NCBI RefSeq assembly: GCF_001682855.1
Contig: NZ_MAQW01000001.1
Coordinates: forward strand, 837,084 to 901,083
DNA: 64,000 nucleotides
Direction of reading: 5' to 3'
DNA from: Bacillus sp. FJAT-27264
GTDB taxonomy: Bacteria; Bacillota; Bacilli; Paenibacillales; Paenibacillaceae
Both the position numbers and the translations under genes were made by a program. This document shows, in pieces, positions 45,063-54,788 of this stretch (positions within the stretch are counted from its first letter, which is position 1; each line of letters begins with the position of its first letter). The notes beneath the pieces are model-generated. The model was not told the origin of the DNA and made no database searches. It was given only the letters and a program-made list of their open reading frames with translations.

Positions 45063-45446
45063 TCAGACGATGGTCGCGTGGATCTCATGATCGGCCAGTT
45101 TGACCGGCTTGTTCAGCTCATCTACAAAAACTACAGTCGGCTTGTGGCTCTGAAGCTCCTCTTGAGAAAGCATCGCATAAGAAATAATAATCACTGTATC
45201 GCCAGGCTGCACCAGTCGGGCTGCCGCACCATTGAGACAAATCACGCCGCTGCCGCGCGGACCGGGAATGACATAAGTCTCCAGACGGGACCCGTTATTG
45301 TTGTCCACGATCTGGACCTTTTCATTCTCCAGCAAGTCTGCGGCTTCCATCAAATCTTCATCAATGGTAATACTGCCCACATAGTTCAAATTGGCTTCCG
45401 TCACTGTTGCCCGGTGGATTTTGGATTTCATCATATGTCTAAACAA
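45063..45446 (-). CDS. panD: Aspartate 1-decarboxylase (pyruvoyl)
   Basis: Makes beta-alanine for pantothenate. 127 residues. The self-cleavage site G24-S25 in NYVGSITID generates the pyruvoyl group; [19 protein letters not shown] is the family core. Start is TTG at 45446, with AAGGAGG 9 nt upstream, giving the family N-terminus [18 protein letters not shown]. It overlaps the panC stop by 8 nt. Third gene of panBCD. Confidence 0.96.
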   Translation of the reverse strand: MFRHMMKSKIHRATVTEANLNYVGSITIDEDLMEAADLLENEKVQIVDNNNGSRLETYVIPGPRGSGVICLNGAAARLVQPGDTVIIISYAMLSQEELQSHKPTVVFVDELNKPVKLADHEIHATIV

Positions 45447-46329
45447 TTGCAGCTACCTCCTTAGGAGTAAACACAATATTGTCGATCAGGCGGGTTTTAC
45501 CGAATTTGACGGCCAGTGCCATAATGATCTCACCATCTGCCTGTGCCAAAATGGAATCGTCAGCCAGTGGCTCAAGGTCTGGAAAAGTCAAAATTTCCGC
45601 GTAGTCTATCACCGCAAGTGGTGAAGAGGAAATGATCGAGGTCAGTAATTGTCTGATTTCCTCAGCCGTCTTGGCTGATCCTTCTTCAACAGCTTCGCGA
45701 GCCGCCCGCAGGGAACGTGACAGTACAAGCGCTTGAAGCCGTTCTTCCTCCGACAGATACACATTGCGGGAACTGAGCGCCAAGCCATCAGCTTCACGAA
45801 CGATAGGACAGGCTACAATCTGCACATTCATATTCAGGTCAGACACCATTTGGCGAAGAACGGCTACTTGCTGAGCATCCTTCAGACCGAAAAAGGCATA
45901 ATCAGGCTGCACCATGTTAAACAGCTTGGAGACCACGGTAGTGACACCGTCAAAGTGTCCCGGGCGCGAAGCCCCACACAGCACGTTGGTCAGTGAAGAG
46001 ACCGACACCCCTGTACGAATAGGACGCGGATACATCTCTTCCACAGACGGGATAAATACGATATCTGCACCTTCACGCTCCGCAAGCTCCAGATCCCGGG
46101 CTTCGTCACGGGGATATGAAGCGAAATCCTCATTTGGCCCAAATTGCAGCGGATTGACAAAAATGCTCATAACCACCGTACCGGACATTTCCGTAGCCCG
46201 GCGCAACAAGCTGGCATGTCCGTCATGCAAGTAACCCATGGTCGGCACAAAGCCAATCGGCGTATGACCGCCGCCACGCATATATTCCAGCGCTTCGCGC
46301 AATTGTTCTACTGTTCTGACCACTCTCAT
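45439..46329 (-). CDS. panC: Pantothenate synthetase
   Basis: ATP-dependent joining of pantoate and beta-alanine. 296 residues; nucleotidyltransferase motifs [17 protein letters not shown] and [13 protein letters not shown], and the KMSKS-like segment [18 protein letters not shown] at 46329 directly follows the panB stop by one base with AAAGGAGC upstream; a longer frame into panB lacks a ribosome site. Confidence 0.96.
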   Translation of the reverse strand: MRVVRTVEQLREALEYMRGGGHTPIGFVPTMGYLHDGHASLLRRATEMSGTVVMSIFVNPLQFGPNEDFASYPRDEARDLELAEREGADIVFIPSVEEMYPRPIRTGVSVSSLTNVLCGASRPGHFDGVTTVVSKLFNMVQPDYAFFGLKDAQQVAVLRQMVSDLNMNVQIVACPIVREADGLALSSRNVYLSEEERLQALVLSRSLRAAREAVEEGSAKTAEEIRQLLTSIISSSPLAVIDYAEILTFPDLEPLADDSILAQADGEIIMALAVKFGKTRLIDNIVFTPKEVAAIV

Positions 46330-46330
46330 C

Positions 46331-47197
46331 TTATTTCGCTCCTTTTGACGCGGTGCCATACAAGGATTCTAGAACCGTCTCATCCGCTTTGAAAATATGG
46401 CTCTCATCAGGGAAGGCGCGCTGCTTGACTTCCTGCACATATTGAGTGATCCCTTCGCGGATTTGTGTTCCGATATCGGCATATGTCTTAACAAAACGTT
46501 TCTCCCGGTAAGGGGAGGCATAACGCAGTACATCATGATATACCAAAACCTGCCCGTCAGTATAACGGCCGGCTCCGATACCGATAGTTGGAATGCTAAT
46601 GGCCCGTGAAATAGCCTCCGCCACTTCCTCCGTCACCAGCTCCAGCACTACGGCAAAAGCGCCTGCAGCCTCCAGTGCCTTGGCCTCATCCATCAACCGC
46701 TGGGCGTCCGCCGGGTCCTTACCCTGAATCCGGTAACCGCCAATGGTATTCACGGACTGCGGAGTCAGACCGATATGTCCAAGTACGGGTACACCAGCAG
46801 ACACAATTTGCTTAACGGTCTCACAGATCTCGACACCGCCCTCCACTTTAACCGCATGGGCACGTCCCTCCTGCATCAGTCTGCGCACCCCGCGGAGACT
46901 TTCGTCTATGCTGCCGTGGTAGGTCATAAAGGGCATATCCGCCACAATAAAAGTATTATGCGCTCCGCGGACTACGGAACGTGTATGGTATACCATATCA
47001 TCCAATGTGACCGGAAGGGTCGTATCATAGCCCAACACCACATTGCCCAGCGAATCGCCAACAAGGATGATATCGATGCCGGCCTCTTCGGCCAGACGGG
47101 CTGAAGGGTAATCATATGCAGTAATCATAGTTAGCGGAATACCGTCCGCCTTCATTTTTTTCATTTTCACAATGTTCAATGCCTGTTTGTCTGCCAT
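46331..47197 (-). CDS. panB: 3-methyl-2-oxobutanoate hydroxymethyltransferase
   Basis: Transfers a hydroxymethyl group from methylene-tetrahydrofolate to 2-oxoisovalerate, the first pantothenate step. 288 residues, TIM barrel; motifs MITAYDYPSARLAEEAG, VGDSLGNVVLGYDTTLPVTL (metal Asp) and the glutamate in KVEGGVE. ATG with GAGGAGC. First gene of panBCD, behind a structured leader. Confidence 0.97.
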   Translation of the reverse strand: MADKQALNIVKMKKMKADGIPLTMITAYDYPSARLAEEAGIDIILVGDSLGNVVLGYDTTLPVTLDDMVYHTRSVVRGAHNTFIVADMPFMTYHGSIDESLRGVRRLMQEGRAHAVKVEGGVEICETVKQIVSAGVPVLGHIGLTPQSVNTIGGYRIQGKDPADAQRLMDEAKALEAAGAFAVVLELVTEEVAEAISRAISIPTIGIGAGRYTDGQVLVYHDVLRYASPYREKRFVKTYADIGTQIREGITQYVQEVKQRAFPDESHIFKADETVLESLYGTASKGAK

Positions 47198-47448
47198 TGC
47201 TCCTCATTCCCCTTTTCCTGAGTAGATAGCGCGTAAACGCGCAAATAAAAAACCCTTTAGCATAAGTCCGCTAAAAAGGTCCGAAGGGCAAAAAAGAGTC
47301 ACTCGCGATCGTCCCTTCTGTCTCGGTCCTTACGGCTCAGAGCAGAATCCAACGTAACCGTTCATTACAGTTATGAAGGTGAATCCAAGAAACACATGAT
47401 CTATTTCGGAGTGCAGTTCGCTTAAGTTCCGATACCGCCTCTGTCCAT
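47198..47448 (-). promoter_or_regulatory. Structured panBCD leader with internal terminator (candidate pan motif)
   Basis: From the likely start of transcription (about 47442) to panB lie some 245 nt. These contain hairpins such as TTCTG...CAGAA with a bulged A beside GAG, TCGGA...TCCGA, and a terminator-like hairpin (47247-47275 region, CCTTTTTAGC / GCTAAAGGG then TTTTTT). A conserved 'pan' RNA motif with bulged A residues is known upstream of panB in Firmicutes; position and layout fit, but I cannot confirm the consensus. The terminator could instead simply end the birA transcript. Confidence 0.45.
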
Positions 47449-47454
47449 AGTATA
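47449..47454 (-). promoter_or_regulatory. Extended -10 promoter of panBCD
   Basis: The minus strand reads TTTGTTATACTATGG, a TGnTATACT extended -10; no good -35 at 17 bp. Located between birA and the leader. Confidence 0.4.
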
Positions 47455-47509
47455 ACAAATGATTGCCGCAAATACACGAAAAAAATGTGACAAGTCATGG
47501 TACAAAGTC

Positions 47510-48310
47510 TCAAATAAGCTCGATTTCACCAGAGGATACGCTGTGAATTTGTCCCGATCGGTCCATCAGCAGTAAGCCGCCATTATCATCCAGCCCTGTC
47601 GCAAGACCCTCCATTCGCCCTTGTGGAGTATTTCGGGCCACTTGACGGCCCAGCGTCACCGACATGGCTTCCCATAGACGAGCAACCGGGGAAAAACCGT
47701 GCTCCAAATAAAAGGCATACAGACTGTCCAGCTCGGTCAGTACGGCTCCGGCCAGAACCGAACGGTCAACAGAAGCCCCTCCCCGTTCAATCAACAGCGA
47801 GGTACCCACTCCGTTCAGAAAATCCGGGTAATCCTCTTCCTTAAGATTAACGGAAATGCCGATACCGGCAATGCAATAGGCCAGCTCATTCTCGGAGCAG
47901 GATGACTCCAGCAGAATCCCGCATATTTTCCGGTCTCCGGCGAGTAGATCATTCGGCCATTTGATTCCGACATCCACTCCAGACACGCGCCGTATAGCCC
48001 TACAGACCGCTACGCCCGCCATCAATGTAAGCTGCGGGGTAGACAACAACGGAAGTCTCGGCCGAAGCACCACGCTCATCCAGATGCCCTTGCCGAATGG
48101 GGAATGCCATTTCTTACCTTGTCGGCCTCTGCCACCCGTCTGTTCCTCTGCAATGACGGTAGTACCTTCCGGAGCACCGTTCTCGGCGAGCCGCTTGGCT
48201 TCCTCCTGGGTTGACTCTACAGTCGTCAGCATATGTACATGTCCGCCCCAACGGGAAGCCGAAGCTTCCTGTTGTAATCCGGACAACGATAACAATTCAA
48301 TGTTGCTCAT
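47510..48310 (-). CDS. birA: Biotin-[acetyl-CoA-carboxylase] ligase without DNA-binding domain
   Basis: Activates biotin with ATP and attaches it to carboxylase carrier lysines. 266 residues: catalytic core with biotinyl-AMP loop GGRGRQGKKWHSPFGKG (about 60-76) and KWPNDLLAGDRKICGILLES, and a short C-terminal SH3-like domain. The B. subtilis protein (about 325 residues) starts with a winged helix that represses biotin genes. That domain is absent here, so this is a group I ligase that should not regulate transcription. ATG overlaps cca by 14 nt. Confidence 0.93.
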   Translation of the reverse strand: MSNIELLSLSGLQQEASASRWGGHVHMLTTVESTQEEAKRLAENGAPEGTTVIAEEQTGGRGRQGKKWHSPFGKGIWMSVVLRPRLPLLSTPQLTLMAGVAVCRAIRRVSGVDVGIKWPNDLLAGDRKICGILLESSCSENELAYCIAGIGISVNLKEEDYPDFLNGVGTSLLIERGGASVDRSVLAGAVLTELDSLYAFYLEHGFSPVARLWEAMSVTLGRQVARNTPQGRMEGLATGLDDNGGLLLMDRSGQIHSVSSGEIELI

Positions 48311-49679
48311 GTCCTACCATCCTTTTTGCTTCCAGTAACAATTCTTCTGGTTGATTACGCAGGTCACCGGTTGCTGCTGCCTGAAGAAGATCTTGCAGCA
48401 GCCTCCCTACCCATGGCCCCGGCCGTTGTTCCAAGGCCGCGGCCAGATCGTTGCCGGTCACCGCGAGACCGGCAAGTGCCTGCACCGGCATCTGCGCCAT
48501 CCACTGGCGCGCGATGGCCGGGAAGCCCTGGCCTTCCCCAGTACGGGGAAGGCCAGCGGCTGTGGCAGCATCCGCAGGCGCTGCCACAAGGAAGGCGGCG
48601 TGGTATGCGCCGCCACCCGGTGCGCTCCCCGCTGCTGCAGGGAGCGCCTCCAGCAGCGCCAGCCAGCCTTCGGCGGCGGCGCTGCCATGGGCCAGCACGG
48701 CGGCGATCCATTGCCGCCGCAGGGCCTCCACAGCGCCCGGGTCCCCCTCGGGCGCTGCTTCAAGGGCTGCGGTCCAAGCTTCGCGGACCCGCAGCACACG
48801 GACGACGGCGGTGCGCGTCGTCCCGGGGAACGTCCATGCCCGCAGCAGACTATCGGCCTCCGTGGCCGACACGCCTAGGGCATGCAGGAGCAGCGCCCAC
48901 CGCAGATGGGCGCCCTCAAGTTCCCCGATCCCGGCCGTCAAGGCGGCAGCTGCCGCCAGATCAGCATCGGTCCAGGGGAACGGGGCCTTGCCGCGCGGCA
49001 ATAGTCCGCTGCGCGCCAGCATACCAAGGCCGCGCAAGGGATGCGGCCCCTCCACGATGCGCTCCAGCTCTGCGCGGAGCCGCTCCACAGCAATATGCGC
49101 CAGCTTATCCCGCTGACGCAACAGCCCGCGCCACGTGTTCTTGGCGACGGAGAAATCCAGCACAGACGCGAAACGCACGCAGCGCAGCATCCGCAGCGCA
49201 TCTTCTGCGAAGCGCTCCTCCGCGTCCCCTACACATCTTACGGTCCGGCGGCTCACATCCTCCGCACCGCCAAAAGGATCCGTCAGCACACCATCTGCTC
49301 CACAGCAGATGGCATTCATTGTAAAGTCGCGACGTCTTAAGTCTTCCTTAACATCCCGGACAAAGACCACCTGTTCCGGACGGCGATGATCGGCATAGCC
49401 GCTTTCCGTCCGGTAGGTTGTCACCTCATAGGCATGACCATCCTCAAGAACAGTTACGGTTCCATGCTGAAGCCCAGTAGGAACTGTCCGCGGAAAAAGC
49501 GCCACCACTTCCTGCGGGAGCGCCGAAGTGGTGATATCCATATCATGGACCGGACGGCCCATCAGCTCATCGCGGACACAGCCCCCGACCCAAAATGCTT
49601 CATGGCCGTTCTCCATCAGCTTGTCTATCACATTCTCCGCAGCTTCCGCCATGCCGGCAGGCGCCATCTTCCACTCCAT
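48297..49679 (-). CDS. cca: CCA-adding tRNA nucleotidyltransferase
   Basis: Builds or repairs the 3' CCA end of tRNAs. 460 residues, class II nucleotidyltransferase head (FWVGGCVRDELMGRP, catalytic DxD in HDMDITTS, then RRDFTMNAI and RFAEDALRMLRCVRFA). The C-terminal two-thirds (about 200-430) is unusually alanine-rich and encoded by markedly GC-rich DNA (48440-49110) compared with the neighbours. ATG overlaps the bshA stop (TAATG). Confidence 0.95.
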   Translation of the reverse strand: MEWKMAPAGMAEAAENVIDKLMENGHEAFWVGGCVRDELMGRPVHDMDITTSALPQEVVALFPRTVPTGLQHGTVTVLEDGHAYEVTTYRTESGYADHRRPEQVVFVRDVKEDLRRRDFTMNAICCGADGVLTDPFGGAEDVSRRTVRCVGDAEERFAEDALRMLRCVRFASVLDFSVAKNTWRGLLRQRDKLAHIAVERLRAELERIVEGPHPLRGLGMLARSGLLPRGKAPFPWTDADLAAAAALTAGIGELEGAHLRWALLLHALGVSATEADSLLRAWTFPGTTRTAVVRVLRVREAWTAALEAAPEGDPGAVEALRRQWIAAVLAHGSAAAEGWLALLEALPAAAGSAPGGGAYHAAFLVAAPADAATAAGLPRTGEGQGFPAIARQWMAQMPVQALAGLAVTGNDLAAALEQRPGPWVGRLLQDLLQAAATGDLRNQPEELLLEAKRMVGHEQH

Positions 49680-50851
49680 TAGAAGCTCCTAACTCCCGAA
49701 CCATAACCCAGTTCCGGCACCTTGCGGTCTAGCACCCGGTAATAAATGGATTCATATTGGTCCGTGATTGTATTATTGCAGAAATCCTCGCACGCCCGGT
49801 GCAGACAGGCTGCTCTGAATTCCTCAATCATGGCTTCATTCGACAATAGCTTGACGGCATATTCTGCCATCGTCTTCGTGTCGCCGATCGGGGCCAAAAA
49901 GCCTGTTTTGCCATGCTGAATCAATTCCGGTATGCCCCCTGCCTGGGAACCAATGGTAGGAACGCCACAGGCCATCGCCTCTAGCGCGACAAGACCAAAG
50001 CTCTCCTTCTCCGAAGGGAGGAGCAACAGATCTGCCAAAGAGATGACCTGAGCAATCTCATCCTGCTTCCCGAGGAAACGAACCTTGTCGTCTAGCCCCA
50101 TCTCGCTGATTTTAGCCTGAATCTTCGGCAGGTCCGGCCCTTCGCCGACCAACAAAAGCTTGGAAGGAATTTTCTGACTGACCCGTGCGAAAACATCCAC
50201 TACATCTCCGACACGTTTGACCGGACGGAAGTTAGAGATGTGCATGAGAATTTTCTCATCAGGTTTGGCAAAATCGCCGCGCAAATCCGTTACATCCCGC
50301 GGATAGTAGACACGCTTGTCTACAAAATTGTAGGTAAGATCAATATCGCGTGTGATATCAAGGACCTTACGCGTTTCTTTTATCAAGTCCTGCGACACGG
50401 CGGTGACCGCATCACTTTCGTTAATGCCAAGCCGGATCAAATCCTTCAGCGACTCATCCTGACCCAGCACCGTGATATCCGTACCATGTAGCGTTGTTAC
50501 TACCTTCATATCATTGTTCAGCATCTGCTTGGCGAGAAACGCACAAACCGCATGCGGAACTGCGTAATGGACATGCAGAATGTCCAGATTTTGCATTTTA
50601 GCAACCTGAGCCATCTTATTAGCTAGTGCCAGATCATAAGGCGGATAACGGAACACGTAGTAATCGTTGACCTCAACCTCATGGTAAAATATATTCTTCT
50701 GAAACGTTCCGAGCCGGAACGGGATACTGTGAGTGATAAAATGGACCTCATGGCCTTTTTCAGCCAGCAGCTTGCCCAGTTCAGTTGCCACTACGCCCGA
50801 GCCGCCCAGAGACGGATAACAAGTAATGCCTATCTTTAACAACCGGTCCAT
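49679..50851 (-). CDS. bshA: N-acetyl-alpha-D-glucosaminyl L-malate synthase
   Basis: First enzyme of bacillithiol synthesis: joins UDP-GlcNAc and L-malate. About 390 residues, GT-B glycosyltransferase family 4 (N-terminal LKIGITCYPSLGGSGVVATELG; later LLLPSEKESFGLVALEAMACGVP). ATG at 50851 with AAGGGG is chosen because the frame upstream lacks a ribosome site. In the same cluster as bshB1, as in B. subtilis. Confidence 0.94.
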   Translation of the reverse strand: MDRLLKIGITCYPSLGGSGVVATELGKLLAEKGHEVHFITHSIPFRLGTFQKNIFYHEVEVNDYYVFRYPPYDLALANKMAQVAKMQNLDILHVHYAVPHAVCAFLAKQMLNNDMKVVTTLHGTDITVLGQDESLKDLIRLGINESDAVTAVSQDLIKETRKVLDITRDIDLTYNFVDKRVYYPRDVTDLRGDFAKPDEKILMHISNFRPVKRVGDVVDVFARVSQKIPSKLLLVGEGPDLPKIQAKISEMGLDDKVRFLGKQDEIAQVISLADLLLLPSEKESFGLVALEAMACGVPTIGSQAGGIPELIQHGKTGFLAPIGDTKTMAEYAVKLLSNEAMIEEFRAACLHRACEDFCNNTITDQYESIYYRVLDRKVPELGYGSGVRSF

Positions 50852-50904
50852 CTTTGCGTCCCCTTCTTGTCTAATATTAATAACTTCTTTATATATAAAG
50901 TTGT

Positions 50905-51882
50905 TTATTCGTTTTCTAAAGATTGTAAGAAAGCAAGCACTGCATCTTTCATTTGCTCCATACCTGGAGATTCGAGCAGGAAATGCCCGGCTCCCTCCAA
51001 AATCACACATTTTTTTCTAACCCCAAGTTTATTATAAAAGGGTTCGCTAAGTGAAATCGGTGTCATTCGATCCTCCTGTGGATGAACCAATAGGACCGGA
51101 CAGATCTCAAAATGCTCAGGTCTGACTGACAGCTTCATATCCAGAAAGGTTCGCAACAGGCGTAATGGGATCTTGGTGCCTGCCGCCCCTGAATCATTCA
51201 TAATCAGTTGGTTTAACTCGTTATTATTAGAAATGAAATGCATGCGCGAAACATGGTTCACAGATATTTTCAAGGAATCCAATACCATTGGAAATGCATC
51301 CATCATAGATTTGCCAAATCGGCTAATCAACTTATTGGGCGCCAGTTGATCGCGAACCTCCGTCCGGCTAGTGTCGACAAATGTAGTTGCTATCAAACCT
51401 TTAACATTCTTGTTGTGTGCAGCAGCATGATATGACAGCATACCACCAATGCTGCTACCGAGCAGAACAACGGGTCGGCCATCCCGCTCCAGCTCCCGGT
51501 CTATCAAATCTGAGATCAGCCGGATCCAGAGCTGGTAGTCAATAGATTGTGAAGAATGCGCACGGCTTAGTCCATAAGGAGGCAGGTCTGGTGACACAAC
51601 TTCGTATCCGCTGTTCTGCAGCATTCTGGCATAAGGCGCAAGCATCCTGCCATTACCGCCTGCTCCATGGACTGAGATGATCTTCAGTTTGGAGCTTGTC
51701 ACAGGCATACGATCTATATGAATAGTTCCCTTGTCCCATTCCCACCATTCTTCGGACGGGAGATCCCCTGCTTTAAGCTGAACTTCTTCAGGAAAAAACT
51801 TCTGGTATTGCCGCCAATATAAATCACTTTCATTATACGATGGCGGCAATTCCCTTTGAAGTGCCCTGTCGTGCCTCGTCAC
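50905..51882 (-). CDS. Alpha/beta hydrolase
   Basis: 325 residues. The core begins near residue 65 (LKIISVHGAGGNGRML, oxyanion region) with nucleophile Ser in LLGSSIGGMLSYHA, an acid in HPQEDRMTP and His in EGAGHFLLESPG, a full serine-hydrolase triad. Start GTG overlapping the bshB1 stop (GTGA) without a clear ribosome site, so translation is probably coupled. Inserted between bshB1 and bshA, which are adjacent in B. subtilis; substrate unknown. Confidence 0.85.
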   Translation of the reverse strand: MTRHDRALQRELPPSYNESDLYWRQYQKFFPEEVQLKAGDLPSEEWWEWDKGTIHIDRMPVTSSKLKIISVHGAGGNGRMLAPYARMLQNSGYEVVSPDLPPYGLSRAHSSQSIDYQLWIRLISDLIDRELERDGRPVVLLGSSIGGMLSYHAAAHNKNVKGLIATTFVDTSRTEVRDQLAPNKLISRFGKSMMDAFPMVLDSLKISVNHVSRMHFISNNNELNQLIMNDSGAAGTKIPLRLLRTFLDMKLSVRPEHFEICPVLLVHPQEDRMTPISLSEPFYNKLGVRKKCVILEGAGHFLLESPGMEQMKDAVLAFLQSLENE

Positions 51883-52598
51883 GATGACTGCTGCGAACCA
51901 TTCCCGGCAGTGAAGATTTCCACAGCATAAGGAACTTTTGTCGCAAACCCTTCCGCATAAGGAATGAGTCTGCGCTGTCCAAGCAGCATGTCTCTCGACC
52001 GGACACGTTCGATATAACCCTCAGTCAGGGGAGTGGATACAGCGTCCTCTCCTTCTGGCTTGGTGAACTGGGAGCGGTAGCAGGATAGCGCCTTCTCCTT
52101 CACTCCGTATTGTTCTGTTACATCGACGATCAAATCGGTCCGGCCCAGATCATTGATGAAGTAAAAATACAGCTGCGGCGCGGCGACCGCAGGCTTGTCC
52201 GGCATATATTTACGCAGCTTGGCGTTAAAAACCGCTTCCTCTACAAGCTTGGAGCAGGCAATATGATCGGGATGGCGGTCTTCCCAGTACGGCGCGAATA
52301 CAATATCAGGCGCGTACTTGCGAATCTCAGCGGTTACCGCAGCCACATGTTCTTCAGTAATATGAAGACCTCTGTCAGGCAGCCCCAGATTGCTCCGGAT
52401 GGTAACGCCAAGCACGTCAGACGCACGCTGTGCTTCAATCTTGCGAAGCTCAACTGTACCGTTGGAGGACATTTCTGCGGCCGTCAAATCGCACAGACCA
52501 ACCTTCAGGCCGGTTGCTGTATGCTTGGCAATGGTTCCCCCCATACCGATTTCAGCATCGTCTGCATGAGCGCCGAATACGAGAATATCCAGCTTCAT
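51879..52598 (-). CDS. bshB1: Bacillithiol biosynthesis deacetylase
   Basis: Removes the acetyl group from GlcNAc-malate. 239 residues, LmbE-like zinc deacetylase: metal motif [11 protein letters not shown] (AHxDD type) at 11-21 and [11 protein letters not shown] with a further His. ATG overlaps the mgsA stop (ATGA). Confidence 0.93.
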   Translation of the reverse strand: MKLDILVFGAHADDAEIGMGGTIAKHTATGLKVGLCDLTAAEMSSNGTVELRKIEAQRASDVLGVTIRSNLGLPDRGLHITEEHVAAVTAEIRKYAPDIVFAPYWEDRHPDHIACSKLVEEAVFNAKLRKYMPDKPAVAAPQLYFYFINDLGRTDLIVDVTEQYGVKEKALSCYRSQFTKPEGEDAVSTPLTEGYIERVRSRDMLLGQRRLIPYAEGFATKVPYAVEIFTAGNGSQQSS

Positions 52599-53017
52599 TC
52601 GTCTACCCCCGGTTTATATTTATGTACCAGCTCACGCCAGGCAAAATCCCCCCGGTCAATCGCCTTGACCAGAATTTCCGCGGTAGCGATATTCGTAGCC
52701 ACTGGTATGCCGTATACATCACATAGACGGAGCAGCGCCGTAATATCCGGCTCATGCGGCTGCGCCATCAGCGGGTCGCGTAAGAAAATAATGAGATCCA
52801 GCTCATCCTGAGCCACCATGGACCCGATTTGCTGGTCTCCTCCGAGAGGGCCACTCATGTAGCGGTGAATGACTAGCTCTGTGACATCCATAATCCGCTG
52901 TCCGGTAGTTCCCGTAGAAAACAATTCATGCCCTTTAAAAACATGCTCATACGCCGTCACAAAGTTAACCATTTCATCCTTTTTGCGATCATGCGCAATA
53001 AATGCGATTCTCATCAT
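52595..53017 (-). CDS. mgsA: Methylglyoxal synthase
   Basis: Converts dihydroxyacetone phosphate to methylglyoxal when phosphate is limiting. 140 residues; phosphate loop STGTTGQRI and catalytic [11 protein letters not shown] with [14 protein letters not shown]. Start at the first of two ATGs behind GGGAGAG. Coupled to bshB1; bacillithiol helps detoxify methylglyoxal, so co-expression makes sense. Confidence 0.96.
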   Translation of the reverse strand: MMRIAFIAHDRKKDEMVNFVTAYEHVFKGHELFSTGTTGQRIMDVTELVIHRYMSGPLGGDQQIGSMVAQDELDLIIFLRDPLMAQPHEPDITALLRLCDVYGIPVATNIATAEILVKAIDRGDFAWRELVHKYKPGVDE

Positions 53018-53034
53018 GGTGTACTCTCTCCCGT

Positions 53035-53841
53035 CTAATCTATAAAATGCTCGAATCCGTAGATCATTCCTGTATATTGCATTACCTTCTGGATCCCGAT
53101 CTTAACTCCTGGCATATAACCCGCACGTTCATAGGAATCATGACGGATCTTCAGGGATTGCCCGAAATCGCCGAATATCACTTCTTCCTGGGCGAAGATG
53201 CCCGGCAGACGAACGCTGTGAATACGGAATCCGTTATAGTAGCCGCCGCGCGAGCCTTCAATTGTCTCTTCTTCCAGCGGATTACCCTGACGAAGCTCCT
53301 GCCTTACTTCAGAGATCATCTCTGCAGTCTTGATGGCAGTACCGGATGGTGCATCCAGCTTCTGGTCTCCATGGTACTCGATAATCTCCAGATTAGGGAA
53401 GTACTTGGAGGCCTGCGCTGCAAATTTCATGAGCAAAATAGCTCCTATAGAGAAGTTTGGCGCGATCAAACCACCGATACCCTGATCCTTACACTGCTTG
53501 TCCAGCTCGGCGATTTGTTCCGGAGTAAAACCGGTTGTACCAATCACAGGACGAACCCCATATTTAACAGTCAGCGCGGTATGCGGATATGCCGCTTTCG
53601 GGTTCGTAAAGTCTACAAGCACATCCGCGTTACTACCGGCAAGCGCGGCCTCCAAATCACTCACCACTACAATACCAGCTTCCTCCAACCCAGCCAGGCG
53701 GCCTGCATCGCTTTCAGCTGAGGACCGGTCTACTGCTGCGGCCAACTCCAGTTCTTCATCCTGAAGAACCAGCTTCAATACTTCCTTACCCATTCTTCCG
53801 CCTGCACCTGCTACAATTACTCTAATTTTCTTACCGCTCAT
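53035..53841 (-). CDS. dapB: 4-hydroxy-tetrahydrodipicolinate reductase
   Basis: NAD(P)H step of the diaminopimelate/lysine pathway. 268 residues: Rossmann motif [12 protein letters not shown] (9-20), substrate-binding [15 protein letters not shown] and [20 protein letters not shown] after a GAGGATG site; mgsA follows after 17 nt. Confidence 0.97.
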   Translation of the reverse strand: MSGKKIRVIVAGAGGRMGKEVLKLVLQDEELELAAAVDRSSAESDAGRLAGLEEAGIVVVSDLEAALAGSNADVLVDFTNPKAAYPHTALTVKYGVRPVIGTTGFTPEQIAELDKQCKDQGIGGLIAPNFSIGAILLMKFAAQASKYFPNLEIIEYHGDQKLDAPSGTAIKTAEMISEVRQELRQGNPLEEETIEGSRGGYYNGFRIHSVRLPGIFAQEEVIFGDFGQSLKIRHDSYERAGYMPGVKIGIQKVMQYTGMIYGFEHFID

Positions 53842-53875
53842 ATCAAATTCATCCTCGCTTTCGCTGGTTCTGTAG

Positions 53876-54397
53876 TTATTGCATATAAGTCTGCAATGAT
53901 TTCTGTAGGTCCTTCATCAATTGCCGTAGTCCGGCATCATCCGGATGCAAGGAAATAACTTCTTTCAAGGCGGAGATCGCCTGTACATGCTCATTCATCC
54001 GGCTATGCGCAATGGCCAGCCATACATAAGCGTCACCAAATAAAGGATCCAGCGTGACCGCTTCTTTTAATAATGTAATGGGGTGATACGGGTTGAGAGT
54101 ACCTGCCTCTTCATCTTCCAGCAATCGTTTGGCTTCGTTGACAAGCCTCATCGCCTGCAAATGCTGCAGGTGGAGATTATATTCCGGCTTACTGCCGTCC
54201 AGCTTCACTGCGACAAGGGCATGCTCGACCGCTTTATCCAATCTGCCACTACGCGCATAAGTAATGGAACAGCGGTATCGAACCTCCGCATCGCAAGGGC
54301 TGGCGGCAATCGCCTTCTCGAAGCAGGATACGGCCTCCGCAAAATCGCTACGCAAAATGGCACGGTAAGCATCTTTGATATAATCAGTATTACTCAT
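53876..54397 (-). CDS. Tetratricopeptide-repeat protein (173 aa)
   Basis: 173 residues made of about four TPR units (YIKDAYRAILRSDFAEAVSCFEK region; RYRCSITYARSGRLDKAVEH; DAYVWLAIAHSRMNEHVQA). Soluble, no signal. ATG after GAGGATGG. Between ypjD and dapB, which are close together in B. subtilis. Role unknown. Confidence 0.75.
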   Translation of the reverse strand: MSNTDYIKDAYRAILRSDFAEAVSCFEKAIAASPCDAEVRYRCSITYARSGRLDKAVEHALVAVKLDGSKPEYNLHLQHLQAMRLVNEAKRLLEDEEAGTLNPYHPITLLKEAVTLDPLFGDAYVWLAIAHSRMNEHVQAISALKEVISLHPDDAGLRQLMKDLQKSLQTYMQ

Positions 54398-54458
54398 ATA
54401 TGCACCATCCTCACGGCTTCAAGTGCCGATCGTTTGGTACAGCATATGATACATTCGC

Positions 54459-54788
54459 CTAATCGGTGTTTTTCTTAGTCCAGCGATCGGCATCACGTGT
54501 ATTGAACTTGTGCATGACCTTGTCATGAGCCTCTGTGAGATCAATGCCAAGTGAATTGGCAAAACAAATGGTGATAAACAAGATGTCCCCAAGCTCTAGC
54601 TCGATGGAATTGTCCGCTTCATCCGCCTTCTTCGGTTTTTCGCCGAATTGATGGTTCACCTCGCGGGCCAGTTCGCCGACTTCCTCGGACATACGGGCCA
54701 GCATCGCCAGCGGGCTGAAGTAACCTTCCTTAAATTGCGAGATATATGCATCTACTTCACGCTGAATTTCATTAAGACTTTTTTCCAT
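54459..54788 (-). CDS. ypjD: MazG-like nucleotide pyrophosphohydrolase (YpjD)
   Basis: 109 residues, all-alpha NTP pyrophosphatase. The metal-binding ExxE...ExxD pattern is visible in EEVGELAREVNHQFG and ELGDILFITICFAN. ATG at 54788 with AAGGAAC is chosen over an upstream start, giving the B. subtilis YpjD size. Probably house-cleans non-canonical nucleotides. First gene of the leftward dapB-mgsA-bsh cluster. Confidence 0.9.
   Translation of the reverse strand: MEKSLNEIQREVDAYISQFKEGYFSPLAMLARMSEEVGELAREVNHQFGEKPKKADEADNSIELELGDILFITICFANSLGIDLTEAHDKVMHKFNTRDADRWTKKNTD

Noticed and set aside
48326..49324. 332-codon + strand open frame
   Set aside because: Antisense to the GC-rich part of cca; composition is Arg/Pro/Ala-rich, with no ribosome site and no recognisable motif.
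49679..51010. Longer bshA frame from 51010
   Set aside because: Overlaps the alpha/beta hydrolase gene; the ribosome site and family N-terminus support the ATG at 50851.
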